NCBI RefSeq assembly: GCF_002104765.1
Contig: NZ_NCXM01000014.1
Coordinates: 90,399-154,398, forward strand
Length of the DNA stretch: 64,000 nt
DNA from: Mycolicibacterium vulneris
GTDB taxonomy: Bacteria; Actinomycetota; Actinomycetes; Mycobacteriales; Mycobacteriaceae
Direction: 5' to 3'
How positions within the stretch are numbered: the stretch's first letter is position 1; every line of letters starts with the position of its first letter. The position numbers and the translations under genes were made by a program. This document shows positions 31,440 to 39,405 of the stretch, in pieces. The notes beneath the pieces were generated by a model, which was not told the origin of the DNA, searched no databases, and saw only the letters and a list, made by a program, of their open reading frames with translations.

Positions 31440-31811
31440 CTGCGCACCGTGCCGGCGAGCCAGGCGGTGCTGTCGACGTACGCGGACTACCACTCGAACG
31501 CATAGAGATCCTCGGTGACGCCGACTGCGACATGGTGTTCGTCAACCTTTACGAACCCCTGGGCGCGCCGATGACTATCGTGCGGAAGACGGTTCTTTGA
31601 GCAGCTGGCCACCGACTGCGGTATTGCGGTACGGGCGCATACGTTAACGGCGGCCACGTACTGAGTACGCGCCGGTGCGTATTCTCTTACAACGGCTTTG
31701 GATCAAGCCGCGTTCGGCTCGTCCGCTACTTGCCTGCATGCGCGAGACGTATACAAGCGGCGAGCCGTGGAGGCCGTCGCTACCCGTGAGCGCCGGTGTC
31801 GCGCCTGCTGA
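31440..31811 (+). pseudogene. Tyrosine recombinase C-terminal remnant, catalytic residues lost
   Basis: Pieces of a phage-type integrase catalytic domain in different frames. They are RGLPLERIEILGDADCDMVF followed by VNLYEPLGAPM (to 31600), then FEQLATDCGIAVRAHTL, then VRAGAYSLTTALDQ and CLHARDVYKRRAVEAVATRE. The order and spacing match the C-terminal half of actinobacterial site-specific integrases, where the last block normally reads YLH with the nucleophilic tyrosine. Here it is CLH, and the LGH-type box is degraded to FGSS. An internal TGA and frame changes also break it. It is probably a relic of mobile DNA. Confidence 0.65.
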
Positions 31812-31849
31812 TCGGCAGCGACGCCGGCCGGGTCGCGACCTACGCTGAC

Positions 31850-32855
31850 TGGTTGGAATCGCTGACTCTCACATCGATGCCGCGTGGCGGCCAGGTGAGT
31901 GCGACGGGTCGCTGTGGCTGTTAACCGGGGATTTGGACAGCGACCGGACCGCGGCGTGGCGTGGCGTGGCGTTGCGTGCCAGGCTCCGGGCTGTCCCACG
32001 GCGCGGGGCTTTAACGGCCGCTGTTCGCGTTGTCGGCGGGGCGCTGGCGGTGGCCGGTGTCTGCCGAGGTGGAGTTCGACCGCGCTCCCCGGCGTCGGCC
32101 GGACCCGCCCGGTTGCCCGCAGCGGCTGCACGGTGCCCGACTGCGCGAGCGAGTTGCATTGGCGTGGCCTGTGTTTCTGGCACGGGCGGGCCCGGAGCAA
32201 GGCCGGCGACGGGCTGCTGGAGGAGTTCATCGCGCAGGCCTGGGCCACTGACCCGTACCGAGCCGTGTCTGGTCGCCGGTTGCGGTCGCGAACGGTCACC
32301 TAGCGAGGGCTGTGCCGGTTCAGGCAATCGGCTGCAGCGGCAACGAAACCTCGCCTCAATGCCCCGCAGGAGCTGGCCGCACGTGTCGTCGTCGACGAGA
32401 GGCCGCGGATCGCGGCTCAACAGTCCTCCTTGGTTGGCCTGCCGGAACTGGTGCGCTTTGAGCTGCTCTACGCGCTGCAACGCCGCGATGAGGCTCCACC
32501 TCCGCAGGACCCGCTAAGGTTGGGATCCTCGTCAGCCGCCTGGGGGGCCAGCTCGGTCCGCCGCGCCGACCCCGAAAGGGTGTTTGAAAGCGTTGGCGCG
32601 CAATACAGCTCGGCTATCAAGGGCGTGTTCCGTTACCTGCGCCGTTACTTGGAACGAGGCTAACCCCGTTACACCGACGCCGACGCATATGCCAGCGACG
32701 TGTGGCGGGTGCACCTGGTGGACCTGCAGTCCAACGGCTCGCGCCGCTGGCCGGCTACTGAGCGGACCGTCAAACTCGGCCCGATCGAGCCGCACTGGTT
32801 GCGCGATTGCTCAAGGATTGGGACCGTAACGCCCGCTCGACAAGAGTTCAAGAAT
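31850..32855 (+). pseudogene. Second tyrosine-recombinase remnant with zinc-finger N-terminus
   Basis: A decayed gene in at least three frames. The N-terminal part has DGSLWLLTGDLDSDR, then a cysteine-rich segment (CQAPGCPTARGFNGRCSRC; CTVPDCASELHWRGLCFWHG) resembling zinc-ribbon N-termini of actinobacterial integrases. Further on are LPELVRFELLYALQRRDE, RRPERVFESVGAQYSSAIKG (bridging frames) and DVWRVHLVDLQSNGSRRWPA with a PHWLR motif. This order is typical of the core-binding domain of such integrases. Stops interrupt every frame. Two adjacent recombinase relics recall tandem recombinase (RIT-like) elements, but that class is only a suggestion. Confidence 0.6.
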
Positions 32856-32865
32856 TGAGCTGCGA

Positions 32866-32871
32866 TATAAT
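32866..32871 (+). promoter_or_regulatory. Candidate -10 box for the TetR gene
   Basis: Consensus TATAAT 58 bases before the TTG start of the TetR gene. No well-spaced -35 was seen. A GCAGC-GACG-GCTGC dyad (32892-32905) lies just downstream and could be an autoregulatory operator. Confidence 0.35.
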
Positions 32872-32928
32872 CTTTTTTAAATGTTGGGTCGGCAGCGACG
32901 GCTGCTTCATTCCTGAAAGGCTTCGCCA

Positions 32929-33531
32929 TTGGCGTCCAGGGCAGGTACCGAGGCCCGTATCTTCGACGGTGCCCTGAAGGCGATCGCTCGGCAAGGCCCG
33001 AAGAAGCTAGCGATGAGCGATATCGCGCACGAGGCCAACGTATCGACTGGGACGTTATACCGATATTTTAAGAATAAGGACGAACTCCTTCGGTCGTTGG
33101 GCGACCATTTCGTCACGCGGCTACAGACGGTCCTAGAAGCCGCGATCGAGGCGAACCCGCGGCCAGCTGACCGCTTGCTGATAGTCATTGACGTCATGCT
33201 GCGATTTTGGTTGGAGAACCCCGCCACATTACAAATCGGTCAGCTGGAACCGGGGTTCGTTGTGGACTACATCAAGCGAGTTGCACCTCAGCTCTCCGGT
33301 GTCCTAAGCGATGCGTTGGAGCCTGCACTGGTCGACAGCCCCGCCGTACTTAATGGGTCGGCCGAACTGGAAGAGATTGCGGACTTAATCGTGCGGATGG
33401 CGTTTTCGCACTACTTCATGCCTTCGCGCGACTATAGGAGGTTCCGCGACCTTCTCGTCATGCTCGGTGAGTCAGGTGGACTTAAACCCAGAAAGTCGCG
33501 CTTCCGTTCGCAGCGAAGAGCCGTGGGCTGA
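32929..33531 (+). CDS. TetR-family transcriptional regulator
   Basis: 200 residues. The HTH lies at about 29-48 (MSDIAHEANVSTGTLYRYFK), followed by a helical ligand domain. The start is TTG at 32929 with GAAAGG upstream. It converges on the FAH-family gene with 4 bases between stops, so it probably controls the minus-strand module that ends there (40.6-33.5 kb), though its operators are not proven. It sits directly after the recombinase relics and opens the catabolic island. Confidence 0.88.
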   Translation: MASRAGTEARIFDGALKAIARQGPKKLAMSDIAHEANVSTGTLYRYFKNKDELLRSLGDHFVTRLQTVLEAAIEANPRPADRLLIVIDVMLRFWLENPATLQIGQLEPGFVVDYIKRVAPQLSGVLSDALEPALVDSPAVLNGSAELEEIADLIVRMAFSHYFMPSRDYRRFRDLLVMLGESGGLKPRKSRFRSQRRAVG

Positions 33532-33535
33532 CATC

Positions 33536-34378
33536 TCAGTCTAATCTGGCGCCAACGACGTTGCGCAGTACCCCGACTCCCTGGACTTCCGCTTCAACGA
33601 CGTCGCCCTCACGAAGGAATCGGCCGTCCTCGAACCCCACCCCGTGGGTGGTGCCAGTAAACACGATATCGCCGGCGGTGAGCGGCATCCTTTCGATGAT
33701 GTACTCAAGGCACTCGTCGATGCTGAAGATCATCTTTCCGGTGCGGTCATGCTGGCGCTGTTCACCATTGACACGTAACGATATAGCGACATCGATCTGG
33801 CCTGACCCGCCGAACTCGTCCTTGGTGGTGATCCACGGTCCCACCGGCGTCGTCCCTCCGAGTGCCTTGATGGAAAACAGGTCCAGCCCACCACTTAGAG
33901 GCGTGGCCGCGTCACGGGCACTGACATCGTTGCCGACTGTGTAGCCAAGCACCGCGCTAGTGGGCTGCTCGCCGACGCGACTCATCGACTTCGCCATCAC
34001 CGCAACGAGTTCGACCTCGAAGTCCAGTTGCTGCGTGATCGAAGGATTCGCCAGGACGTCTTCGTGGGCGATGATCGCCACTTGGGGTTTGAGGAACCCC
34101 AAGGTGGTCTTCGGACGCTCGGTGACACCCAGCTTCTCCAGGTGCGACCAGTAGTTCATGCCGACTCCGATAATCGTAGATGTAGGGGTGATCGGTGGTC
34201 GCCAGCGAACGTCGGTCATCGCCAACGAAGGACCGACCTTCTCGAAATGCGCCGTCCCTTCGGCAGCCGCTGAACCCCACTGCTCGATACCACCCCGAAT
34301 CGGCTGTACGGTACCGGCGTCGACGTCTACCAGACCCCAGATGTCGGCGCCTCCTCGATGAATCCGTGCGATCTTCAG
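33536..34378 (-). CDS. Fumarylacetoacetate hydrolase (FAH) family protein, CTG start
   Basis: 280 residues. The C-terminal FAH domain has metal-ligand candidates Glu121 and Glu123 (LDFEVELVAV) and Asp151 (GYTVGNDVSARD). FAH-type enzymes hydrolyse or decarboxylate ring-cleavage products such as fumarylpyruvate. A TTG at 34225 would give a shorter protein, but the frame continues upstream without ATG, GTG or TTG and encodes the normal N-terminus KIARIHRGGADIWGLVDVDA. The likely start is CTG at 34378 in a CTGA overlap with the YceI-like gene stop, mimicking the ATGA overlaps seen elsewhere. Last gene of module A. Confidence 0.85.
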   Translation of the reverse strand: MKIARIHRGGADIWGLVDVDAGTVQPIRGGIEQWGSAAAEGTAHFEKVGPSLAMTDVRWRPPITPTSTIIGVGMNYWSHLEKLGVTERPKTTLGFLKPQVAIIAHEDVLANPSITQQLDFEVELVAVMAKSMSRVGEQPTSAVLGYTVGNDVSARDAATPLSGGLDLFSIKALGGTTPVGPWITTKDEFGGSGQIDVAISLRVNGEQRQHDRTGKMIFSIDECLEYIIERMPLTAGDIVFTGTTHGVGFEDGRFLREGDVVEAEVQGVGVLRNVVGARLD

Positions 34379-34950
34379 CGTCCTATCCCTTCGGTCGCGG
34401 CGGCTGACGCCACCTCGAGCCGTACCTTAACGCCCACACTCGACGAGATCGCGCGATCGAGGAAGCGGGGCCGGGCCTGGTACACCAACCCGAAGTCGCG
34501 GCGGGTGAATTCACCCGCCGCGGTGATGACCGGCTGCTGCGAGCCACCAAACGTGGAGCGCTGCAGCCGGATCCGCATCGGCACTTCCCGCGTAGCACCC
34601 AGCAATTCCAGATCTCCATGTAGTAGGAATTCGCCGGGAGACTCCCCGAGATCCAACCGCTGGGATCGGTAGGTCGCCGTGGGCCGGCGGGATACGTCGA
34701 GTAGGTGCGCCGACCGGATCGCCTTGTCCCGGCCCTTGCTTCCGGTGTTGACCGAGCCGAGGTCGATCGTCGCGTCAACCGCCGAATCGAGCGGATCTTC
34801 GGCCATGACGATCCGGCCTGACACGCTGAGCGTGCCATGCACGGTGTGCACCCCTAGGTGGCCGACCGAGAACGTGAGACCGGACTGCGCTGGATCGATT
34901 GCCCAGATGCCAGGCAGATAACCGGGCATCTCGTCTGTTGCAGAAGACAA
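34375..34950 (-). CDS. YceI-like lipid-binding protein
   Basis: 191 residues of the YceI/LipoCalin-like fold. Motifs include WAIDPAQSGLTFSVGHLGVH and DVSRRPTATYRSQRLDLG, both typical. These proteins bind polyisoprenoid or amphiphilic ligands; no signal peptide is visible, so it is probably cytosolic. The start is TTG at 34950 with AAAGGTG upstream; an ATG at 34929 is an alternative. It lies 102 bases after the dioxygenase beta gene and overlaps the FAH gene by 4 bases. Its role in the pathway could be to carry a hydrophobic substrate, which is inferred. Confidence 0.85.
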   Translation of the reverse strand: MSSATDEMPGYLPGIWAIDPAQSGLTFSVGHLGVHTVHGTLSVSGRIVMAEDPLDSAVDATIDLGSVNTGSKGRDKAIRSAHLLDVSRRPTATYRSQRLDLGESPGEFLLHGDLELLGATREVPMRIRLQRSTFGGSQQPVITAAGEFTRRDFGLVYQARPRFLDRAISSSVGVKVRLEVASAAATEGIGR

Positions 34951-35052
34951 TTCACACCTTTAACGTCAGAGTGCCGGCCATGCGGGTCGACACTCAACCA
35001 ACATCTCGATAGGTAGTCGGCTTTACTGAGGACTGGATACGGGTAAACCGAT

Positions 35053-35649
35053 CTACAAATAGACGGCCAGGTTCTGCACACCCAGCGTGGCCTGGTCGAA
35101 ATAGACCGTCCGCGCTGCGAGCTTCCACTCGTCACCCGTTCGGATGGTGTCGACCCGGCGAGCCGGCAGGAACTCCAATGCCGGCTCGTCATAGCGGGAC
35201 CGAATGAGCACGACGGAGCTGAAGACCTCGTATTCGTCGGCCTTGTCGGTCTCGTATGACCGCACCTTGTGCACGATCCGCTGCGTCCGGGACAGCGGAT
35301 TCTCCGACCAGGCGCTGTCGGTCTGGGTCAACCGCATCAGCTTCAACATCAGGGTCATGATGTTCTCGTTGAAGTGATACATCTCCGCCTCGAACACCCC
35401 CTTGGTCCGGTGATCGCGCGTGGTCCGCACCGGTGCCCGGTAGATGACGTCGGGCGCGAGCAGCGCCAGCCAACCGGTCAGGTCGTCCTCGTCGAGCAGC
35501 GTCGACTCGTCTTCTAGCCACGCGACGATCTCGAAGTGCCGCGGGTCGGTGACCTTGATCCGCGTGCCCTTAGGCCTCGGGTAGTCAACGGTGCCCATTG
35601 GTGCCCGTGCGGCGGGCACCACCTCTTCTCGAGTTGCTTCCGTGGTCAC
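35053..35649 (-). CDS. Ring-hydroxylating dioxygenase beta subunit (system 1)
   Basis: 198 residues, NTF2-like fold, structural subunit of the alpha3beta3 Rieske oxygenase. Features are FEIVAWLEDESTLLDEDDLT near 35-55 and a C-terminal FDQATLGVQNLAVYL, typical of the family's conserved LAVFL end. The start GTG at 35649 overlaps the alpha stop (GTGA); a neighbouring GTG at 35652 is possible. It pairs with the alpha gene just upstream. Confidence 0.92.
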   Translation of the reverse strand: MTTEATREEVVPAARAPMGTVDYPRPKGTRIKVTDPRHFEIVAWLEDESTLLDEDDLTGWLALLAPDVIYRAPVRTTRDHRTKGVFEAEMYHFNENIMTLMLKLMRLTQTDSAWSENPLSRTQRIVHKVRSYETDKADEYEVFSSVVLIRSRYDEPALEFLPARRVDTIRTGDEWKLAARTVYFDQATLGVQNLAVYL

Positions 35650-37052
35650 CACGCTCTCCCTTCCATGAACTCGCTGTAGCGCAGCCAGAAATTCCACTGC
35701 GTGTCATCCTTCGGGAACCCGGCGTAGACCTGCGCAGGACCCGGCCAATCACTGGGCTTGTTCTCGCCAGTGATCGCCTGGTAGCGCAGCTTCTGCTGCG
35801 CTCCAAGCGCCCCCTTGGAGGCATAAGTCTGCATGGGCCACGTGTCAGTGTCGTCGGCCTCGACGAAACCGCTAATGCCAAAGGTGGCCGCCGTCATCAG
35901 GTTCACGGTGTCGCGGAGCTCCTCAGGCGCGTCGCGTTCGACCAGGCTCCAATGGAACAGCTCGAAGTGTTCCGGTCCCCTGGGCACCCAGACCCGCCAG
36001 CTGAGGAAGGCCGACGGGGTGCCGTCGGGGAATTGGAACGGCATGCAGAGCGCAGCCGTGTTCGGCCACAGCTGACCGACCTGCGGGGTGTACCCCGCAA
36101 GGATCTTCAGTTGCCCATCGTCGAATCGATCTGGCAGCCCCTTCACCATCTCCGGTGACATTCCCGGCGGGGGAACCAGGTGCAGCCGCTCCAGCGGCGA
36201 CATGTCCGCAAGATTCTTGCCCTTGAGGGCATTGACGTAGTGCTCGTTGGTCAGATCGAAGCACCGCACGAAATGGCCGTTGTGGCTGGCGCTGACGCCG
36301 GCCATTGCCGGCTCCTGTGACTCGCCCTCGGTGGAGAGCAGTTGCAGTTCCTGCATCGAACGGTGCAGCGACAGCGTGTGGAAGATGTCTCCGGCGAACT
36401 GCTCGGCGGCGCTCTTCCAGTTCGCCTTGATGATGAACCGCTGCGGGTGGCCGAGCACCGTCATGCCACCGGCCGTGCGGTCAAACATCAGGTCCCAGTA
36501 CCAGGTCATCGGGCCGAGGTACTCGCGCAGAGTCGGGGCGTTCTCGTCGAAGGTGACGAAGATCATGCCGCAGTAGGTCTCTGCCCGCCCCTTGGTCAGA
36601 CCTAGCTCAGACTTGGGCCGCAACAGACCGTGCATGTCCTCCCGAGCGATGGGCGCGCCGACGAAGCTGCCGTCGGATTTGTAAACCCAACCGTGGTAGG
36701 CACATTGGAATGTCTTGGCGTTGCCGGCCTCGAACCGGCACACCTTGGCGGCCCGGTGTGCGCACACGTTGAGCGCCACCGTGAAGGTGTTATCCGCCGC
36801 CCGGCTGACGATTACCTGGTCTTCGCCCACATACCGCAGTACGTAGTCGTCGACATTTGGGACTTCGTCCTCGTGCGCCACCACCGTCCACGCCTTGGCG
36901 AACAGGTGTTTCAGCTCCAGCTGGTAAAGCTCGGGGTCGGTCAGAACCCGAAGCGATACCTCCCGGAAGTCTTTATCGATCAGCTCCGACAGCGGGGTCC
37001 CGTCTGAAAGAACAGGTCCCGTCGGAGCGTGTTTCACCTCATCTATAGTCAT
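35646..37052 (-). CDS. Ring-hydroxylating dioxygenase alpha subunit (system 1)
   Basis: 468-residue Rieske non-haem iron oxygenase large subunit. Rieske ligands are Cys97/His99 (VCAHRA) and Cys117/His120 (CAYHGW). The mononuclear iron site has His225 and His230 with bridging Asp222 (GDIFHTLSLHRS). It introduces O2 into an aromatic ring to give a cis-dihydrodiol. The ATG at 37052 has AGGAGCAAAA upstream, 15 bases after the SDR stop. No ferredoxin or reductase is adjacent in this module; the ferredoxin at 41407 or the system at 54.5-55.9 kb may supply electrons. Substrate unknown. Confidence 0.94.
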   Translation of the reverse strand: MTIDEVKHAPTGPVLSDGTPLSELIDKDFREVSLRVLTDPELYQLELKHLFAKAWTVVAHEDEVPNVDDYVLRYVGEDQVIVSRAADNTFTVALNVCAHRAAKVCRFEAGNAKTFQCAYHGWVYKSDGSFVGAPIAREDMHGLLRPKSELGLTKGRAETYCGMIFVTFDENAPTLREYLGPMTWYWDLMFDRTAGGMTVLGHPQRFIIKANWKSAAEQFAGDIFHTLSLHRSMQELQLLSTEGESQEPAMAGVSASHNGHFVRCFDLTNEHYVNALKGKNLADMSPLERLHLVPPPGMSPEMVKGLPDRFDDGQLKILAGYTPQVGQLWPNTAALCMPFQFPDGTPSAFLSWRVWVPRGPEHFELFHWSLVERDAPEELRDTVNLMTAATFGISGFVEADDTDTWPMQTYASKGALGAQQKLRYQAITGENKPSDWPGPAQVYAGFPKDDTQWNFWLRYSEFMEGRAW

Positions 37053-37067
37053 TTTTGCTCCTATTCC

Positions 37068-37889
37068 TTAGTTATTGCCACTGGCGGGCGCAGCGTCGAA
37101 CACCGAGGGATCCGGTGGTTTGGTGTTCACCCGAGGCACGTGCAGGCCGCCGTCGACCGGGATGGTGGCCCCGGTGATGAAGCGGGCTTCCTCGCTGGCC
37201 AGGAAAGCCACCACGGGGGCGATGTCGTCTTCTGGATCGCCCATGCGTCCCATCGGAATCATCGTTGGAATCGCCGCACCCAGTTCTGGGTTGTTGGCCA
37301 CCATCTTTTCGAAGGCGGCCGATGCGGCTATCGGAGCGATGGCGTTGACACAGATGTTGTGCCGGGCCCATTGGAACCCGGCGGTACGTGTCAGCGCCTG
37401 CACGCCGCCTTTGGCGGTGTTGTAATCACCGTGCACCCAGTGGCCGTCGTCGGCGTCGATCGAATAGAAGTTGATGATGCGGCCTCCGCCGCGGTCCTTC
37501 ATCAGTGGGAACGCGGTCTGCATGCCCCACCAGACACTCCACAGCCCGACTTTCATCGTCTGCTCGAGCATTTCGTCCGTCTTGCACTCCAACGGAACGT
37601 CCGGCGTCAGCGCGATGGCGTTGTTCACCAGAATGTCCAAGCCGCCGAAGGACTCCCGGGCGGCAGCGATGGCGTCCTCGATATCGGTCTTCCGAGACAC
37701 ATCGGTCTGTACGAACAACCCTTCGCCACCGAGCTCACCGAGGTCCCCGACCACCTGCTTGCCCGCATCCGAATCGAGTTCGGCGACCACGACTTTGGCG
37801 CCCTCGCGGGCGAACCGGCGAGCGATACCGCAGCCGATGCCCTTGCCGGCTCCCGTGACGACGGCGACCTTACCGTCCAACCGGCCCAT
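37068..37889 (-). CDS. Short-chain dehydrogenase/reductase
   Basis: 273 residues of the classical SDR family. Cofactor loop TGAGKGIG (12-19), NNA motif near 89-91, catalytic Ser143, Tyr156 and Lys160. It ends in a SDR tail with FITGATIPVDGGLHVP. The position just before the dioxygenase genes makes a cis-dihydrodiol or hydroxysteroid-type dehydrogenase plausible. The open frame goes to 38081, but the ATG at 37889 is at the normal SDR N-terminus and overlaps the preceding stop by one base (TAATG). Confidence 0.92.
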   Translation of the reverse strand: MGRLDGKVAVVTGAGKGIGCGIARRFAREGAKVVVAELDSDAGKQVVGDLGELGGEGLFVQTDVSRKTDIEDAIAAARESFGGLDILVNNAIALTPDVPLECKTDEMLEQTMKVGLWSVWWGMQTAFPLMKDRGGGRIINFYSIDADDGHWVHGDYNTAKGGVQALTRTAGFQWARHNICVNAIAPIAASAAFEKMVANNPELGAAIPTMIPMGRMGDPEDDIAPVVAFLASEEARFITGATIPVDGGLHVPRVNTKPPDPSVFDAAPASGNN

Positions 37890-38467
37890 TATGCGGTGCT
37901 CTCGGACGCGGCTTTGGCTTCGACGATTTGACGGACCCGCGCGCGGAAGTCGGGGTCGTGGGTGTGGCTGAAGTTCACGTTTCCGGTCTCGCCGTCGAAT
38001 TCGTGCAAACCGGTGAGATCGCGGTCGCGATCGGCGAAGTCCGCAGCGTAGCCATTCTCGCGAACCGCCACGATCTCCCACCAGTTGCCATCAGGATCGG
38101 TGAAGTAAAAGGATGTGTCGCCGTGCATGTGACGGGGCTCGGTGATCTGCTTGATTCCCCACTGGTCTTTGATCTCGAGCAGCTTTTCGTGCGCGGCGTG
38201 GACTTCTTCCACGCTGCCGACGTCGAGCCCGTTGTGGGCCAGCATGCTCATCGTGCTCGCCTTGCCGGTCTCCACCACGGCGTAGGCGTGGTTGGTCCCG
38301 AGCCGGATCATCATCGACCTGCTGCTCGGCTGAATCACCTCCAGGCCGAGCACTTCCTCATAGAAGCGGCGCGCCCTGGCCAGATCCATGGTCTCGAGGG
38401 TGCCGTGACCCAGGCGCTGGAGCTTCAGGACAGGTTCACCGGTGAACTTGTCTGTGATTGCGGGCAT
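37889..38467 (-). CDS. VOC-superfamily protein, one-domain extradiol dioxygenase-like
   Basis: 192 residues, one vicinal-oxygen-chelate module of about 130 residues. Potential metal ligands are the His in LGHGTLETMD, the His in LAHNGLDVGS and the Glu in NWWEIVAV. This is a His-His-Glu set like type I extradiol dioxygenases or glyoxalases. The ATG at 38467 was chosen over the open frame to 38803. It lies between two NTF2-like genes and the SDR. It could cleave a catechol-like intermediate, or act as an isomerase or hydrolase. Confidence 0.85.
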   Translation of the reverse strand: MPAITDKFTGEPVLKLQRLGHGTLETMDLARARRFYEEVLGLEVIQPSSRSMMIRLGTNHAYAVVETGKASTMSMLAHNGLDVGSVEEVHAAHEKLLEIKDQWGIKQITEPRHMHGDTSFYFTDPDGNWWEIVAVRENGYAADFADRDRDLTGLHEFDGETGNVNFSHTHDPDFRARVRQIVEAKAASESTA

Positions 38468-38505
38468 CAGGAGCGTCCTTCTCGTGGTTGGGAATATCGG
38501 TCCGG

Positions 38506-38913
38506 TCACACCGGGGTCTGGGGGCTGGGTTGTATTGCTTGCACTGCGGCCGCGATTTGGGCCGAATCCATGTATTCGTCGATCCGCCGAATCTGGCCGT
38601 GAACCACGGAGATCCGCTGAATGGCGGGGATGGAGGCCGGCTGGCCTCCGGGCAGCGTGAGGTGGACCACGTGGCGTTGAACGCAGGCGTCGTCGACCAA
38701 GTCGCGACCTGCAATCTCGTACCGGGGCGCAAGCGCCGCCAGCCCGGCCAATGCCGCAAGCGCCTGCCTGGCGGGCTGTCCGACCTGGTCGTAGTTGTGC
38801 CAAATCACCGCGTCGTCCGTGAACAGCGCGTCGAGATTGGCGGTGTCGCCAGTCGTCAGCGCGGCGACAAACCGTTCGACGGTGGCCAACACATCATGCT
38901 GGTTCTCAGCCAT
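38506..38913 (-). CDS. NTF2-like / SnoaL-like protein
   Basis: 135 residues of the cystatin-like NTF2 fold with MAENQHDVLATVERFVAALT at the start and ISVVHGQIRRIDEYMDS at the end. The fold covers isomerases, dehydratases and binding proteins, so a reaction cannot be named. The ATG at 38913 has GGAAGCGAG upstream; the ATG at 38949 is also possible and would overlap the upstream stop. It is the middle gene of module A. Confidence 0.82.
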   Translation of the reverse strand: MAENQHDVLATVERFVAALTTGDTANLDALFTDDAVIWHNYDQVGQPARQALAALAGLAALAPRYEIAGRDLVDDACVQRHVVHLTLPGGQPASIPAIQRISVVHGQIRRIDEYMDSAQIAAAVQAIQPSPQTPV

Positions 38914-38939
38914 GGGACTCGCTTCCGTTGTCCTGCCCG

Positions 38940-39386
38940 TCACGGCCATACCTCGGGAGTGAAGATGGGCCGCGCGATCCGCGACGAGATGCGCCAGCCC
39001 TCTGAGGTTTTGGCGTACGTGTCGTGAAACTCGATGACTCGTCCGTTGTCAGTGGCGTAGACCACCGGGCCGCCGTCCTTCGCGAGCGGACCGTGATAAA
39101 CCATGGCGCAGACCACCGCCGCCGCGGAGTCATCGTCGGCCTTGGTCAAATAAAAGTTCGTCAACAAGTGACGAGTGGTCACCTTCGGCCGATCACGCAT
39201 CCCCTGGCGCATCTCCTCATGGCCGTGATGGACGATTCCGGCTCGGTCAAACACGGCGTCTGAGGTGAAAAGCCCGATCATTGAATCGAATTCACCATTG
39301 TCCATGAAGTAGGCGAAAGCGTTGTTCAGGCGGCAGAGCTCCCAGTGGACTGTCACGGCCTGTGGCGTCATCGCGTCTGTTGTCAT
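38940..39386 (-). CDS. NTF2-like / SnoaL-like protein
   Basis: 148 residues, second NTF2-like protein of the module, only distantly similar to its neighbour. It contains LCRLNNAFAYFMDNGEFDSM and a C-terminal DTYAKTSEGWRISSRIARPI. Resemblance to small hydroxylating-dioxygenase beta-type proteins and SnoaL enzymes is at the fold level only. The ATG at 39386 was chosen; the open frame further upstream runs antisense-like into the monooxygenase gene. Confidence 0.82.
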   Translation of the reverse strand: MTTDAMTPQAVTVHWELCRLNNAFAYFMDNGEFDSMIGLFTSDAVFDRAGIVHHGHEEMRQGMRDRPKVTTRHLLTNFYLTKADDDSAAAVVCAMVYHGPLAKDGGPVVYATDNGRVIEFHDTYAKTSEGWRISSRIARPIFTPEVWP

Positions 39387-39405
39387 CGTGTCGGCTGTCC
39401 CACCG

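Noticed and set aside
31899..32517. Open frames of 134 and 194 residues as independent genes
   Set aside because: They are pieces of one decayed recombinase in alternating frames; each starts or ends within a conserved block.
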